Source: an uncultured Gammaproteobacteria bacterium
Lineage (GTDB): Bacteria; Pseudomonadota; Gammaproteobacteria; GCA-001735895
NCBI GenBank assembly: GCA_947259305.1
Contig: CAMYML010000031.1
Location: forward strand, 1 to 33,076
Length of the DNA stretch: 33,076 bases
Reading direction: 5' to 3'
The translations under genes and the position numbers were made by a program. This document shows, piece after piece, positions 1 through 8,386 of the stretch. The notes below the pieces were generated by a model. That model ran no database searches and had not been told where the DNA came from. It was given only the letters and a program-made list of their open reading frames with translations. Every line of letters begins with the position of its first letter. Positions within the stretch are counted from its first letter, which is position 1.

Positions 1-126
1 CAGTGCGACCGCCAGACCGATTAGCCTTGCCCGTTGTGGTAGCAGAAAACACAACACCGCCCCGATCAGCGGCAGTGTGACTACCATCACCAGCCAGGGT
101 GCATCGAGATATTGCGCGGGCAACAT
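1..126 (-). CDS. mnhD: Mrp-type antiporter subunit D (NuoM/NuoN-like), N-terminal part only
   Basis: Reading on the minus strand from ATG at 126, the 42 visible residues begin MLPAQYLDAPWLVMVV and form one hydrophobic helix, then a short basic loop and the start of another helix. The gene runs off the left edge. It begins three bases after the stop of the subunit C gene, so it belongs to the same operon. In Mrp and Mbh antiporter operons the gene after subunit C is the large NuoL/M/N-like proton-channel subunit (MnhD). That identity rests on position and hydrophobicity, because no diagnostic motif is inside the window. Confidence 0.7.
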   Translation of the reverse strand, partial: MLPAQYLDAPWLVMVVTLPLIGAVLCFLLPQRARLIGLAVAL

Positions 127-129
127 GGG

Positions 130-435
130 CTAATCTGTCTTCTCTTCGGGCAGCTTGGCCTTACCACCCGCGTCCAGCAAGCGGCGCATCAACACCAACG
201 CCAAAGCGGTCGCGGATACCGCCACCACTATGCCGGTAATTACCATCGCCTGGGGCACAGGATCCGGCGTCGACTGGGTGCGAGTCGCCAGTGCAATCAG
301 CAGCAGAAAGACACCGCTGCCCATCACGTTTATCGCCAGAATCTTGCGTAACAGGTGAAGCTGAATAATGAGCGCGTAGAGTCCGAGGATAAACAAGGCA
401 ATCCCGGTCAGCGCATAGAAAAAAGCGGTGGTCAT
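130..435 (-). CDS. mnhC: Na+/H+ antiporter subunit C (NuoK-like)
   Basis: This 101-residue protein has three predicted membrane helices (about residues 4-24, 28-50 and 64-86). The conserved stretch DPVPQAMVITGIVVAVSATA at residues 58-77 is the hallmark of MnhC/MrpC, which is homologous to complex I NuoK and helps form the ion path of the multisubunit antiporter in the inner membrane. The ATG at 435 overlaps the TGA of the subunit B gene in an ATGA junction, which fixes the start and implies translational coupling. A longer reading of the frame to about 897 lies inside the subunit B gene and is not used. The C-terminus is short, charged and probably cytoplasmic. Confidence 0.93.
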   Translation of the reverse strand: MTTAFFYALTGIALFILGLYALIIQLHLLRKILAINVMGSGVFLLLIALATRTQSTPDPVPQAMVITGIVVAVSATALALVLMRRLLDAGGKAKLPEEKTD

Positions 436-1136
436 TTTTCGGCCCTCGACTCTGGTCGCGAGCCCGGGCTCTGGTCCGGCGACGGCCGACCGCCTAGAAA
501 CAACGCAACCAGGATCAAACCGATCGACAACGTGGCCGCGGCCTCGATAACCAGTATCAGGGCGCCGGCATAGGCGATCGGATATTCGAGAAAGCGGCCG
601 CCATGCAGCATCATCGCCAGTCCCGCCAGCACGAATACTGCCAATCCCCCCACGACAGTAATGCGTAGCGACAGTCCCGAAAACCGGGCACCAAAACGCC
701 AACCCGACAGCACCAGCAACAGCCCGGCCGCTGCCAATACCGAGCCGGCCTGAAACGCGCCGCCGGGTGCAACGGCGCCCACCCACAGCAGATAACCGGC
801 AACCAGGATCAGCAGCGGAACCAGCAGGCCCGTCAAATAAACCAGCACCTCGCCCGGCGCTAGTTCGCGTCTTTGCGGCTCCGAACCCAGAGACCACACC
901 ACCAGCAAGGCCAGCAGCAATACCGCCATTTCCAGCAAGGTATCGTAGCCCCGGAAATTAACCACCACGGCCGTCACGGGATTATCAACCCCGCTCATAT
1001 CGATATTATCCGCGACCGTCTTGCTCAATCCGGGAGCCTCCGCGGGCAACTTCAGCACGGCATAGGCGAGGCCTGCGCCCATGATCGACAGTACTATGAC
1101 GAGCAAAATACGCGGTATAACTTGTTTATTCGACAT
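432..1136 (-). CDS. mnhB: Na+/H+ antiporter subunit B, MbhE-like and MnhB domains fused
   Basis: This 234-residue membrane protein is longer than classical MnhB (about 140 residues). Near residue 60 it has NFRGYDTLLEMAVLLLALL, typical of MbhE and the C-terminal end of MrpA. This is followed by the MnhB domain with GLLVPLLILVAGYLLWVGAV and the APGGAFQ motif. I read it as an MbhE-MnhB (MbhF) fusion, common in bacterial antiporter operons of this type. The start at 1136 (MSNKQVIPRILL) was chosen because it directly precedes the first hydrophobic helix. The upstream extension in frame is basic and lies within the DUF4040 gene, which overlaps it by 11 bases. The product should sit in the inner membrane as part of the Mrp/Mnh complex. 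Confidence 0.9.
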   Translation of the reverse strand: MSNKQVIPRILLVIVLSIMGAGLAYAVLKLPAEAPGLSKTVADNIDMSGVDNPVTAVVVNFRGYDTLLEMAVLLLALLVVWSLGSEPQRRELAPGEVLVYLTGLLVPLLILVAGYLLWVGAVAPGGAFQAGSVLAAAGLLLVLSGWRFGARFSGLSLRITVVGGLAVFVLAGLAMMLHGGRFLEYPIAYAGALILVIEAAATLSIGLILVALFLGGRPSPDQSPGSRPESRAEK

Positions 1137-1482
1137 TTCGGTCACGCCGCTGCGCCTGCCGTGGAGTCGTCCCGCCGGGCGGCACCACGGTCTCCAGCGA
1201 TGCTTTTTCGCGCGCGGGATCCGATCCATCGGCCGGGGTCGATTCCAGCCGCGCCAGCGCCCCCAGCAACAATGCTCCGGTTATCCCGGCTCCTATGGCC
1301 GCCTCCGCGAGCGCGACATCCGGCGCCTCCAGTCGAACCCAGGTCAGCGCCAGTACCAAACCAAAGGTAATAAACAATACGATGCTCTTAAACAGGTCTC
1401 TTGACAGGGTTAGCCAGGCCAGCCATACCAGGGTAATTCCAAGCAGAGCATCGAAGCTCCATAGCAGAATCATTTTTTCCAT
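1126..1482 (-). CDS. Antiporter subunit with DUF4040 domain (MbhD-like, C-terminal MrpA equivalent)
   Basis: The 118-residue protein has three helices and the conserved stretch LTWVRLEAPDVALAEAAIGA at about residues 46-65. This is the signature of the DUF4040/MbhD family, which corresponds to the C-terminal part of MrpA. In Mbh-type complexes this piece is a separate small subunit at the interface of the antiporter module. The last 35 or so residues are polar, rich in Pro and Arg, and overlap the start of subunit B by 11 bases. Its own start overlaps subunit G by 13 bases. A second ATG lies three codons into the protein, so the exact start is uncertain by nine bases. Confidence 0.88.
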   Translation of the reverse strand: MEKMILLWSFDALLGITLVWLAWLTLSRDLFKSIVLFITFGLVLALTWVRLEAPDVALAEAAIGAGITGALLLGALARLESTPADGSDPAREKASLETVVPPGGTTPRQAQRRDRNVE

Positions 1483-1769
1483 ATTTCCAGCCCTCTTTGA
1501 TGCGCGGCGCGGGCCACCAGGTGGGCGACGCTGGCGCTGGCAAGCATGACCAGAAACCAGATTAACAGCAATCTGGCCACCTCTGTCCAGGACTCCGCCT
1601 GAAACGCAAGCCCGGCAAGCACCAGGCCGAGACCGAGATTATCAGCCTTGGTCAATGCATGCAGCCGGGTGTATACATCGGGGAATCGCAACAGCCCAAT
1701 CGTTCCCGTAATGAAGAAAAATACGCCGACAATCACGAATAGTATCGTCAGCAGGTTAGTTATCCCCAT
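1470..1769 (-). CDS. mnhG: Na+/H+ antiporter subunit G
   Basis: The 99-residue protein has three membrane helices and the family motif LRFPDVYTRLHALTKADNLG around residues 26-45, diagnostic of MnhG/MrpG (MbhC). It is a structural subunit of the multisubunit antiporter in the inner membrane. The start codon at 1769 overlaps the end of subunit F by 14 bases. The end overlaps the DUF4040 gene by 13 bases, so the operon is tightly coupled. Length is normal for the family. Confidence 0.95.
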   Translation of the reverse strand: MGITNLLTILFVIVGVFFFITGTIGLLRFPDVYTRLHALTKADNLGLGLVLAGLAFQAESWTEVARLLLIWFLVMLASASVAHLVARAAHQRGLEIWKK

Positions 1770-2034
1770 GGCCCGCTTCCTCGTCGTTCAAGACACGACG
1801 CACAAATGCAACCGAGGTAACCGCTGCCAGCAGGGCGAAGACCAGTGCGACGTCGAGTAACGCCACGCGCTCGAAAACCTGCGACAGCAACAGCACACAG
1901 GCCACCGCGGTAGTGCCAAATAACTGTGCTGCCAACATGCGATCGGCGGGGGTCGGACCACGCATTACGCGCCATAATCCCCCCACCAGCGTCAATAACA
2001 GCATCACTGCCATGCCTAAATAAAATTCATCCAT
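1756..2034 (-). CDS. mnhF: Na+/H+ antiporter subunit F
   Basis: The 92-residue protein has three helices and the motif RGPTPADRMLAAQLFGTTA at about residues 25-43, the characteristic cytoplasmic loop of MnhF/MrpF (MbhB). It ends with a short acidic tail. The gene sits 83 bases after the subunit E gene, a larger gap than elsewhere in the operon. It overlaps subunit G by 14 bases. Confidence 0.95.
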   Translation of the reverse strand: MDEFYLGMAVMLLLTLVGGLWRVMRGPTPADRMLAAQLFGTTAVACVLLLSQVFERVALLDVALVFALLAAVTSVAFVRRVLNDEEAGHGDN

Positions 2035-2117
2035 TACCCTGCTCGCTTAAATGCACCGTATCTATTTTTTGAAAAGAACCTGCGCTAGTAATAATCATAC
2101 CCGCGGCCAGATCTGCT

Positions 2118-2639
2118 TCAGGCCGGGCGATCAGTTATGTCCTCAGGCAATTCCGGCTGCGCAATTCCCAGTATCAGGTTTTCCAGTTGCACCATTTCTT
2201 CGGCGAAATTCCCGGTTTCATCGAGCACATGAATACGCAGGACACCTGCCTCCAATTCGACGCTTAACGTACCCGGCAGCAGATTGACGGTATTCACCAT
2301 GAAAACCCGCGGTAGTCCAGGCGAGAGTCGCAAACTGTATTCATATAACACCGGCGATGCTGGCAACCGGGGATGTAAAACGATGCGCGCGACATCTATG
2401 CCGCCACGTATCGATTGCCATAAGAAAAAGGGGATAAAACGCAAGATTCGGCGCAGCGACCAGGACGAGACCGGTAATATCACCAGGCTAACCATCGTTG
2501 CCGCCGCCACCACGGGCACTCCAATCAGCCACGAGCCGCTAGCTCCGTCGGTAAGAATCCACCATATCGAAGCATACAGTGCGCCTCGAACTAAGCCGAC
2601 TCGTAAAAAATGCGCCGCTGCGGTGCCGGTATTCTGCAT
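2118..2639 (-). CDS. mnhE: Na+/H+ antiporter subunit E
   Basis: This 173-residue protein matches MnhE/MrpE (MbhA) in layout: two N-terminal helices, then a soluble C-terminal domain. The conserved segments RVFMVNTVNLLPGTLSVELE (about residues 110-129) and LRIHVLDE are typical of the family. It is the first gene of the antiporter operon, and any operon promoter should lie in 2640-2814 or further upstream. I see no convincing ribosome binding site for the ATG at 2639. The next in-frame start would remove part of the first helix, so 2639 is kept. Confidence 0.93.
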   Translation of the reverse strand: MQNTGTAAAHFLRVGLVRGALYASIWWILTDGASGSWLIGVPVVAAATMVSLVILPVSSWSLRRILRFIPFFLWQSIRGGIDVARIVLHPRLPASPVLYEYSLRLSPGLPRVFMVNTVNLLPGTLSVELEAGVLRIHVLDETGNFAEEMVQLENLILGIAQPELPEDITDRPA

Positions 2640-2814
2640 TAAAGGCTAATCTGTCTCGTCTGCTTTCGTCGTCGGCTCATGATAAGTTAACGCCGCTCGC
2701 CCGAATCTGGTGACTGCAAGTCGGGTTCCACGACTTCCCAGGCAGTCGGGAACAGGCCATATTCAATAATCCTGTCGGCCCGGTGAGCGCTGACGGGCGG
2801 CCTCCACGCAAGCT

Positions 2815-4065
2815 TCATTCCTCTGGTTTCTGTTCGGTTTCAGGGTGTGATATCGAATCGACGCTGGATACAGTTAGCCCCACACGCATCGCGTCGGCGA
2901 AAGAAATATGCTCTTCCATCGGCGCCACCTCACGGCGTCGCAAGCGGTGGAAGACATATCCAATCATGCTGGCGTGCACCAGAGCGCTGAAAGCGAACAG
3001 GCCGCCCGGGCCGAAAAAGCGCATGCAAACCGATGCAACGATCGGCCCAATCACCGCGCCCAGCGCATAGACCAGCAACAATCCGCAGGCGACTTCGACG
3101 TATTTCGCTTCATCGGCAAAATCGTTGGTATGCGCGACGCACAAAGAATAGAGCGGAAATGCGAACAGCCCATAGGCAAAAGCGGTCGGTAATAATAGCT
3201 TATCCATGGACGGGTTTAGCAGAGCCAGCAAAATGCCGGCACACATAGCGCCGCTGCAGGTCAGCAATATCACGCGGCGCCTGTCCATGCGATCCGACAT
3301 TCGCCCCAGCGGCCACTGCCCCACGGCACCGGCGATGACTGCCACGCTCATAAATATCGCAACCGTGGCAACATCCGTCGAATCACCCTTGGCAAACACC
3401 GGCGCCAGCGCCCAGAAAGCGCCATTGGCCAGACCAACCGCCAGGCAACCGATCACGCCTACCGGCGAGGTCTGGAAGAGTTCGCGGAAGTTGATCTTGA
3501 CCGACTGGATAGGAGCCGGCTCCGCCGACTTGGAAAGTGCCACCGGCACGGCGGCGAGCGATACCAGGATCGAGGCAAACGAAAACAACATGAAATTGGT
3601 AGGTTCGTCCAGAACCAGCATCATCTGCCCGAGGGTTACCACGGTCAGGTTGATGATCGTATAAATCGAAAATACCGTGCCCCGGTTTTCGTTCGTGGCT
3701 TTCTCGTTTAGCCAGCTTTCGATGACCATGTATAAAACCGCAAAACAAATACCGGTGGCGACACGCAATACCCACCAGACCACCGCGTTCAGGACGAAGG
3801 CATGCACCAGGACGGCACAGGAAGCGATAGTCGCCATCGCGGTAAAGGTGCGAATGTGCCCCACCCGGCGCACGAAATAAGGGCCGTAAACGCAACCCGC
3901 GGCGAACCCCAGGAAATAGGCGGAACCCATTATGCCGATATCGATCGCGGAGAATGACTCGATACTGGCGCGCACCGGCAGCAAGGTGTTTTGCAGGCCA
4001 TTGCCCATCAGCAACAGGGATACGCTTAATAGCAGGGCTAATATCGGAGTAACAATTGCAATCAT
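2815..4065 (-). CDS. Major facilitator superfamily transporter (YcaD-like)
   Basis: The 416-residue protein is almost entirely hydrophobic with about twelve predicted helices and an inter-domain loop near residues 190-210. The loop between helices 2 and 3 (GPYFVRRVGHIRTF) and that between helices 8 and 9 (LGRMSDRMDRRRVI) match the MFS signature loop GxxxDRxGR/R. The segment ESWLNEKATNENRGTVFSIY after helix 4 resembles the YcaD-like subfamily. Family members are inner-membrane exporters or uptake carriers of small molecules; the substrate here cannot be told. The C-terminus is a 45-residue polar tail. A GGAA lies about nine bases before the ATG. It is on the same strand as the antiporter operon, with a 175-base gap that contains no clear terminator. 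Confidence 0.88.
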   Translation of the reverse strand: MIAIVTPILALLLSVSLLLMGNGLQNTLLPVRASIESFSAIDIGIMGSAYFLGFAAGCVYGPYFVRRVGHIRTFTAMATIASCAVLVHAFVLNAVVWWVLRVATGICFAVLYMVIESWLNEKATNENRGTVFSIYTIINLTVVTLGQMMLVLDEPTNFMLFSFASILVSLAAVPVALSKSAEPAPIQSVKINFRELFQTSPVGVIGCLAVGLANGAFWALAPVFAKGDSTDVATVAIFMSVAVIAGAVGQWPLGRMSDRMDRRRVILLTCSGAMCAGILLALLNPSMDKLLLPTAFAYGLFAFPLYSLCVAHTNDFADEAKYVEVACGLLLVYALGAVIGPIVASVCMRFFGPGGLFAFSALVHASMIGYVFHRLRRREVAPMEEHISFADAMRVGLTVSSVDSISHPETEQKPEE

Positions 4066-4597
4066 TGGTATATTTCCAAATGGTCAACAATTTCGCAGGT
4101 TCAGTGTCGAACGATACGACAAGTTTTCACGAAAGCGTTGAGACTACTGGTACAGCCGGCCAGGAGCGTCTCGCAGTTGCCGGGAAACATGAAAGGAGCC
4201 GGTTTTAAAATTGATTATCAGCTGACGGTCACTACGAAATTCCCGAGTGACGGGATTTTAATCGAAAGCGTGGCTGAACACCACGCATTCGGGAATACCG
4301 ATGATGGCATCAGGCAATAGTTTTATACCCCGAAATCATGTTCCGTCCGGGTGCGGGGAGCGCTGCAAAAACCTGCGGCCGCCTGGAGTGAAAAATAAAA
4401 TTGCTGCAATCCGAGTTCTGGTAACAAGCTGGCGTTGCAGGCAATCACTTGACTCCCGGCAGGGGCCAAAGAATCGGTACGCGGCTGCAGAATTAGTTGC
4501 GCTATCTGGCGCTCGGAAAGGCTATACTGGGTCGCTTTTATTTTCATTATTATTGCGCGCAAAATGGATTTAGAACCACACAAATAGTTATCTGACG
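4066..4597. other. Intergenic region between divergent MFS and patatin genes
   Basis: This 532-base gap separates two divergently transcribed genes. It contains a hairpin GCGTGG / CCACGC at 4268-4286 with a seven-base loop. It also has a weaker imperfect hairpin at 4237-4259 with a short T-run. A TATACT box lies at 4523-4528, but the best upstream hexamer (TTGCGC, 4497) is 20 bases away, so I do not call a promoter. Short open frames here lack ribosome binding sites and recognisable protein features. Confidence 0.4.
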
Positions 4598-6880
4598 ATG
4601 TCCTATTTTCCGAGAAATAAACTTCCAGTCCCGGTTGCAGGCAGACCTTTATATAAATGTCATTTCGGCCTGTTTCTGGTTCTGCTCCTGATCACATCGC
4701 CCGTCTTCGCCGAACGTCCAGCGATCGGCCTGGCGTTGTCCGGCGGCGGCGCCAAGGGCAGCGCTCATATAGCCGTGCTTGAATTGCTGGAAGCAAACCA
4801 CATTCCGGTCGACTACATAGCGGGCACAAGTATTGGCGCTTACGTGGGTGGTCTGTATGCGCTCGGTTACAGCGCTGCCGAAATCAAAAAGATAATGTAT
4901 GAGGCCGATCTCGAACGTGGTTTTTCGGACACGATCGACCGGCAGGACCTGCCTTACCGGGCCAAGCAACAGAAAGACAGGTTCAATGTTCCAGTTGAAA
5001 TTGGATTTCGCGCCGGCAAAGTCCGATTGCCTGGCGGTCTGCTGTTTGGACAGACTATGTCATCTATTTATCGCAGCTCAGTCGGAAATGTAGCAAATTT
5101 TGATAGCTTCGATGATCTGCCCATCCCGTTTCGCTCGGTCGCGACAGACCTTGCCACCGGGCATACCGTGGTCCTGGCTAGCGGCAACCTGGTCAAGTCA
5201 ATGCAGGCCTCGTCGGCGGTTCCCGGAGCCCTGGTTCCCGTCGAGCTGGAGGGCAAATATCTGGTGGATGGAGGTTTGTCTGAAAATCTGCCTATTAGCC
5301 AGGTAAAACAAATGGGCGCCGATATTATCATCGCGGTCGACATCAGTTCGCCGCTACAGGATAAAGAGGCCCTTGGCAACAGCATCTCGGTATTACAACA
5401 GCTCTCAAAGTTTCTCACCCTGCAAAATATCGAGAGTCAGAAAGAATTACTTTCCAGCGACGATATTTATATTCGTCCCGATGTCAGCCAACTGAGCACC
5501 ACCGATTTCGATGCTCTGCCAAAAGCCTTCGAAGCGGGTAAATTAGCAGCCCAACTTCGGCTGGATGAGCTACGAAAGTTGAGTATCGATTCCGCTGAGT
5601 ATCGGCAGTACCGCGAACTCAAACGGGAAAAACTCGACCTCATCAAGCGTGCCGGCAGGCAACCGGTGGTTAAGGTCATTCTGTCGAACCGCTCCAGCGT
5701 GAACGATAAATTCCTGACGACAGTCCTCGGGATTTCAGACGGCTCGTATGTTTCCGAAGATGAGCTTGCAGCGGCCGTAAACCGGCTCTACGCACTGGAC
5801 CGTTTCGAACGTGTCGATGCAGAATTTGAATTGCGCAAAGAAGGCAAAGTATTGAAAGTTGATGCCAGCGAAAAATCCTGGGGCCCCAATCACTTCGAGA
5901 TGGGGTTAGGGTGGGAAGACGACTTTACCCTGGATTCGGTTATCAATCTCGACTTTGCCTATATCAGAAAAAACATTACCGACAATGATGGTGAGTGGCG
6001 CAGCGAAATTGGATTAGGCACCAATAAGAGTTTCGCCAGTGAGGTTCATTTACCGCTGGGTGACGCGCAGCTTTGGTATCACTCCGCGTCATACGAGTAC
6101 CAGAACGAAAGCCGTGATTATTTTATTAGTAATCGACCGGCAGTCTTCTTCAAATTCGATATCCATCGGGTAGATTTAAGCATCGGCTACAATTTGCAGA
6201 ACGAGGGCGTCATCGAGACCGGCCTCACTTTTGCAAAGGCCGATTACGACAACGAGCTGTCGGTGCAGGATGATCTGCGCTACGACAGCCCGGGCATTTT
6301 CCTGACCTACGGCTTCGACACACTCGATCGGCGCAGCTTTCCAAGCCGGGGGGATCGCATTACCCTGAGCATTATTCATTGGCAGGAAGATGTTCGCGGA
6401 GATCTGATAACCGGCGCGGAATCGATCGCAGACACTTACCGCAGCACCCAGTACCTCGCGGACTGGAAAACCGCGACCAGCCTGGGCGGTCATGGCCTGG
6501 TCGGCAAGCTGTCATTTGCCTATACAGATAGCGAATCCGAGCAGAGTATTCATTATTCTCAGCTCGGTGGTTTCCTCAACCTGTCCGGCTACCATAAGAA
6601 CGCGCTGATAGGTAACAGCAAGGTCTTCGCCGCGCTCGCCTACCAGTATGACCTGGGGAAAAGCCTGCTGGGTTTAACCGGCTTTCCAGTCTATATCGGG
6701 GTTAGCATCGAATCCGGTAACGTGTGGCTAATCGACGAGTCAGTCAAATTCGATGACCTTATTCCCGCCGGCAGCATTTTTCTAAGTACCGACAGCAAGC
6801 TCGGACCTATCGCGCTGGGAATAGGTTTCGCGGACGGCGACAATAATTCAGTTTACTTTTATCTGGGCAAAAATATCTAG
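4598..6880 (+). CDS. Patatin-like phospholipase fused to outer-membrane beta-barrel (PlpD-type, type Vd secretion)
   Basis: The 760-residue protein begins with a signal peptide (hydrophobic about 22-36, cleavage near VFA-E). The patatin domain, about 41-330, has the oxyanion GGGAKG at 49-54, the nucleophile elbow GTSIG at 76-80 with Ser78, and the DGG dyad at 224-226 with Asp224, so all catalytic residues are present. A POTRA-like segment follows (about 352-425: KVILSNRSSVNDKFL, LAAAVNRLYALDRFERVDA). A bacterial surface antigen (BamA/Omp85-like) barrel then runs to the end (VYFYLGKNI). This order matches PlpD of Pseudomonas, a phospholipase that carries its own transporter; it may be released or stay displayed. 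It is monocistronic and convergent with the LEA14-like gene. Substrate is unknown. Confidence 0.92.
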   Translation: MSYFPRNKLPVPVAGRPLYKCHFGLFLVLLLITSPVFAERPAIGLALSGGGAKGSAHIAVLELLEANHIPVDYIAGTSIGAYVGGLYALGYSAAEIKKIMYEADLERGFSDTIDRQDLPYRAKQQKDRFNVPVEIGFRAGKVRLPGGLLFGQTMSSIYRSSVGNVANFDSFDDLPIPFRSVATDLATGHTVVLASGNLVKSMQASSAVPGALVPVELEGKYLVDGGLSENLPISQVKQMGADIIIAVDISSPLQDKEALGNSISVLQQLSKFLTLQNIESQKELLSSDDIYIRPDVSQLSTTDFDALPKAFEAGKLAAQLRLDELRKLSIDSAEYRQYRELKREKLDLIKRAGRQPVVKVILSNRSSVNDKFLTTVLGISDGSYVSEDELAAAVNRLYALDRFERVDAEFELRKEGKVLKVDASEKSWGPNHFEMGLGWEDDFTLDSVINLDFAYIRKNITDNDGEWRSEIGLGTNKSFASEVHLPLGDAQLWYHSASYEYQNESRDYFISNRPAVFFKFDIHRVDLSIGYNLQNEGVIETGLTFAKADYDNELSVQDDLRYDSPGIFLTYGFDTLDRRSFPSRGDRITLSIIHWQEDVRGDLITGAESIADTYRSTQYLADWKTATSLGGHGLVGKLSFAYTDSESEQSIHYSQLGGFLNLSGYHKNALIGNSKVFAALAYQYDLGKSLLGLTGFPVYIGVSIESGNVWLIDESVKFDDLIPAGSIFLSTDSKLGPIALGIGFADGDNNSVYFYLGKNI

Positions 6881-6922
6881 TTGCCAGGAAGTTGCGGCTA
6901 ACCCGGCAGACGGGCGGACAGT

Positions 6923-7381
6923 TCACTGCACCGTAATCGCTCCAGTTTTATTAATATTAATCATCGGGTAGAAGGCGCCCACGTCGATTTGCGCATTGAA
7001 CTCAAACTCAATCTGGTCGCTGGGCGCGGCTAACAGACCGGCGAGCAAATTGAGCCCGCCAAATAAATCGGCCGTGGCACGCAGTGTGACATCCTCTTCG
7101 CCATAGGCTGCAATTTTTGGCAGATCACTGGCGACGCCTTCGATCACCTTATTGCCTTCAAGGTGAATCGTATAAAACAGCCCGGCCAGTTTTAGCGGCC
7201 TGCGATTTGGGTTTGTTACCCGGAGCACGATTTCGAATTCCGGGGTAAAGCTATTCCAGTCACGCGGCAGGACCGACACTACCGCCACGCCGGGCTGCAC
7301 AAAGTCAGCCGGGATCGTGGCGCAACCAGTAAGAATCGTCGCCGCAATAAGTTTGAAAATTAATCGTCGCATAACATTCAT
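6923..7381 (-). CDS. LEA14-like (WHy domain) lipoprotein
   Basis: This 152-residue protein has a lipoprotein signal with lipobox LTGC (Cys20). The rest looks like one LEA_2/WHy beta-sandwich domain, with PEFEIVLRVTNPNRRPLKLA and the following GLFYTIHLEGNKV typical of the family. Such proteins are linked to desiccation and stress tolerance, with unknown molecular role in bacteria. The start at 7381 has GGGGA eight bases upstream. A TTG at 7396 and an ATG at 7372 are alternatives. It should be anchored to a membrane facing the periplasm. It lies next to other stress-type genes but overlaps none of them. Confidence 0.85.
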   Translation of the reverse strand: MNVMRRLIFKLIAATILTGCATIPADFVQPGVAVVSVLPRDWNSFTPEFEIVLRVTNPNRRPLKLAGLFYTIHLEGNKVIEGVASDLPKIAAYGEEDVTLRATADLFGGLNLLAGLLAAPSDQIEFEFNAQIDVGAFYPMININKTGAITVQ

Positions 7382-7482
7382 TACGGATTTCCCCAACAGA
7401 GCCGGATTCAGCTCCTGGCCGAACCGTCGCGCAATCCCACCGAACCCATCAGTTTCACGGAATAATAATGCCCTGGCGGCAG

Positions 7483-8103
7483 CTATTTTTTCCTGATAGC
7501 TCTTTTCGATGAGGCAACTTTCTTTTTAGGCGACGCTTTCTTTGTAACCGCCTTCTTCGCGGAGGCTGCTTTCTTTACCGCCGCCTTCTTCACCGCCGCC
7601 TTCTTCACCGCCGCCTTCTTCACCGCCGCCTTCTTTACCGCCGCCTTCTTCACCGCCGCCTTCTTCACCGCCGCCTTCTTCACCGCCGCCTTCTTCACCG
7701 CCGCTTTCTTTACCGCTGCTCTCTTGTTTGGAGCTTTGCGAGCCTGCTTCTTTTTCGGTGGCGGGGTTACCACGGCCTCGCGTAGCTGATTGAATTTTGC
7801 GCTGATACCCTCGATCAGGCCTTCCGCGACACCTTCCACATCCTCAGCCAGTTCGCGAATCATTTCTGCCGGATGCGCCTCGCTCCAGGAGCCTTTTACG
7901 CTTTCCGTCGCTTCGGCAGCCATCTGACCTGCCATTTTCGCTTTCTTGCTTACCACGTCAAATCCGTCCTGGATCTCGCGCACGGCCTTTTCTTTCGCTT
8001 TATCGATGTCCTCGGCAAAGGCTGCCGCGGCATCGCTGACACTGTGCCTGATATTGTCCAGACTGGATTTAGATGTAGCAGATTTTTTAGTTTGCTTGAC
8101 CAT
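7483..8103 (-). CDS. Histone H1-like protein with phasin-like N-terminus and AAVKK repeats
   Basis: The 206-residue protein has two halves. Residues 1-115 look like long amphipathic helices rich in Ala, Glu and Lys, similar in character to phasins or apolipoprotein-like helices. Residues 120-206 are extremely basic: ten perfect AAVKK pentapeptides flanked by less regular Lys/Ala blocks, ending KRAIRKK. The tail resembles eukaryotic H1 tails and bacterial H1-like proteins (AlgP, HctB) and should bind DNA. The combination recalls PhaF of Pseudomonas, a phasin with an H1-like tail that links polyhydroxyalkanoate granules to the nucleoid; that function is inference. The ATG at 8103 was chosen for spacing from GAGAGA; the ATG at 8109 is also possible. 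Confidence 0.75.
   Translation of the reverse strand: MVKQTKKSATSKSSLDNIRHSVSDAAAAFAEDIDKAKEKAVREIQDGFDVVSKKAKMAGQMAAEATESVKGSWSEAHPAEMIRELAEDVEGVAEGLIEGISAKFNQLREAVVTPPPKKKQARKAPNKRAAVKKAAVKKAAVKKAAVKKAAVKKAAVKKAAVKKAAVKKAAVKKAAVKKAASAKKAVTKKASPKKKVASSKRAIRKK
7571..7720 (-). repeat. 15-bp tandem repeat encoding AAVKK, ten units
   Basis: Ten consecutive 15-base units of the form TTCTTCACCGCCGCC (plus strand) lie inside the histone-like gene. Only a few synonymous changes are seen, mostly C/T in the codon for Lys and at the two ends. Such near-identity suggests recent expansion by slippage or recombination, and the copy number may vary between strains. Confidence 0.95.
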
Positions 8104-8386
8104 TTTCATTCTCTCGCTTGATTGGCTAAGATGCGACCAGAACCTGCACCGCATCGAAATTAAAGTAAATTTAAGATAATCGGGTTACATCGAATACGCT
8201 TCACGACGAGTCAATACAGACGACCCGCAGCTCGCAGGGCCTCTGTATCGCTTACATTTAACCTGTTGCGATAAACCATATTGATACGCCAGGCAACTCC
8301 ATACACGGCCGGATCTCGTCAACGCTCCAGGACTCATGCCCAAATGCCCGGTCTGATCCAGCGGATCATTCGCCTGCTAACACTGC

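Noticed and set aside
873-1404. Plus-strand open frames opposite the antiporter genes
   Set aside because: They are antisense to well-supported mnhB and DUF4040 genes and have biased, low-complexity composition.
4497-4528. Promoter for the patatin gene (TTGCGC and TATACT)
   Set aside because: The 20-base spacing and the poor -35 match make it unconvincing.
4138-4583. Short open frames on both strands before the patatin gene
   Set aside because: They have no ribosome binding site, no domain or signal features, and overlap each other.
7571-7720. Possible CRISPR-like array
   Set aside because: The repeats are contiguous 15-base units without spacers and translate to AAVKK inside a coding frame.
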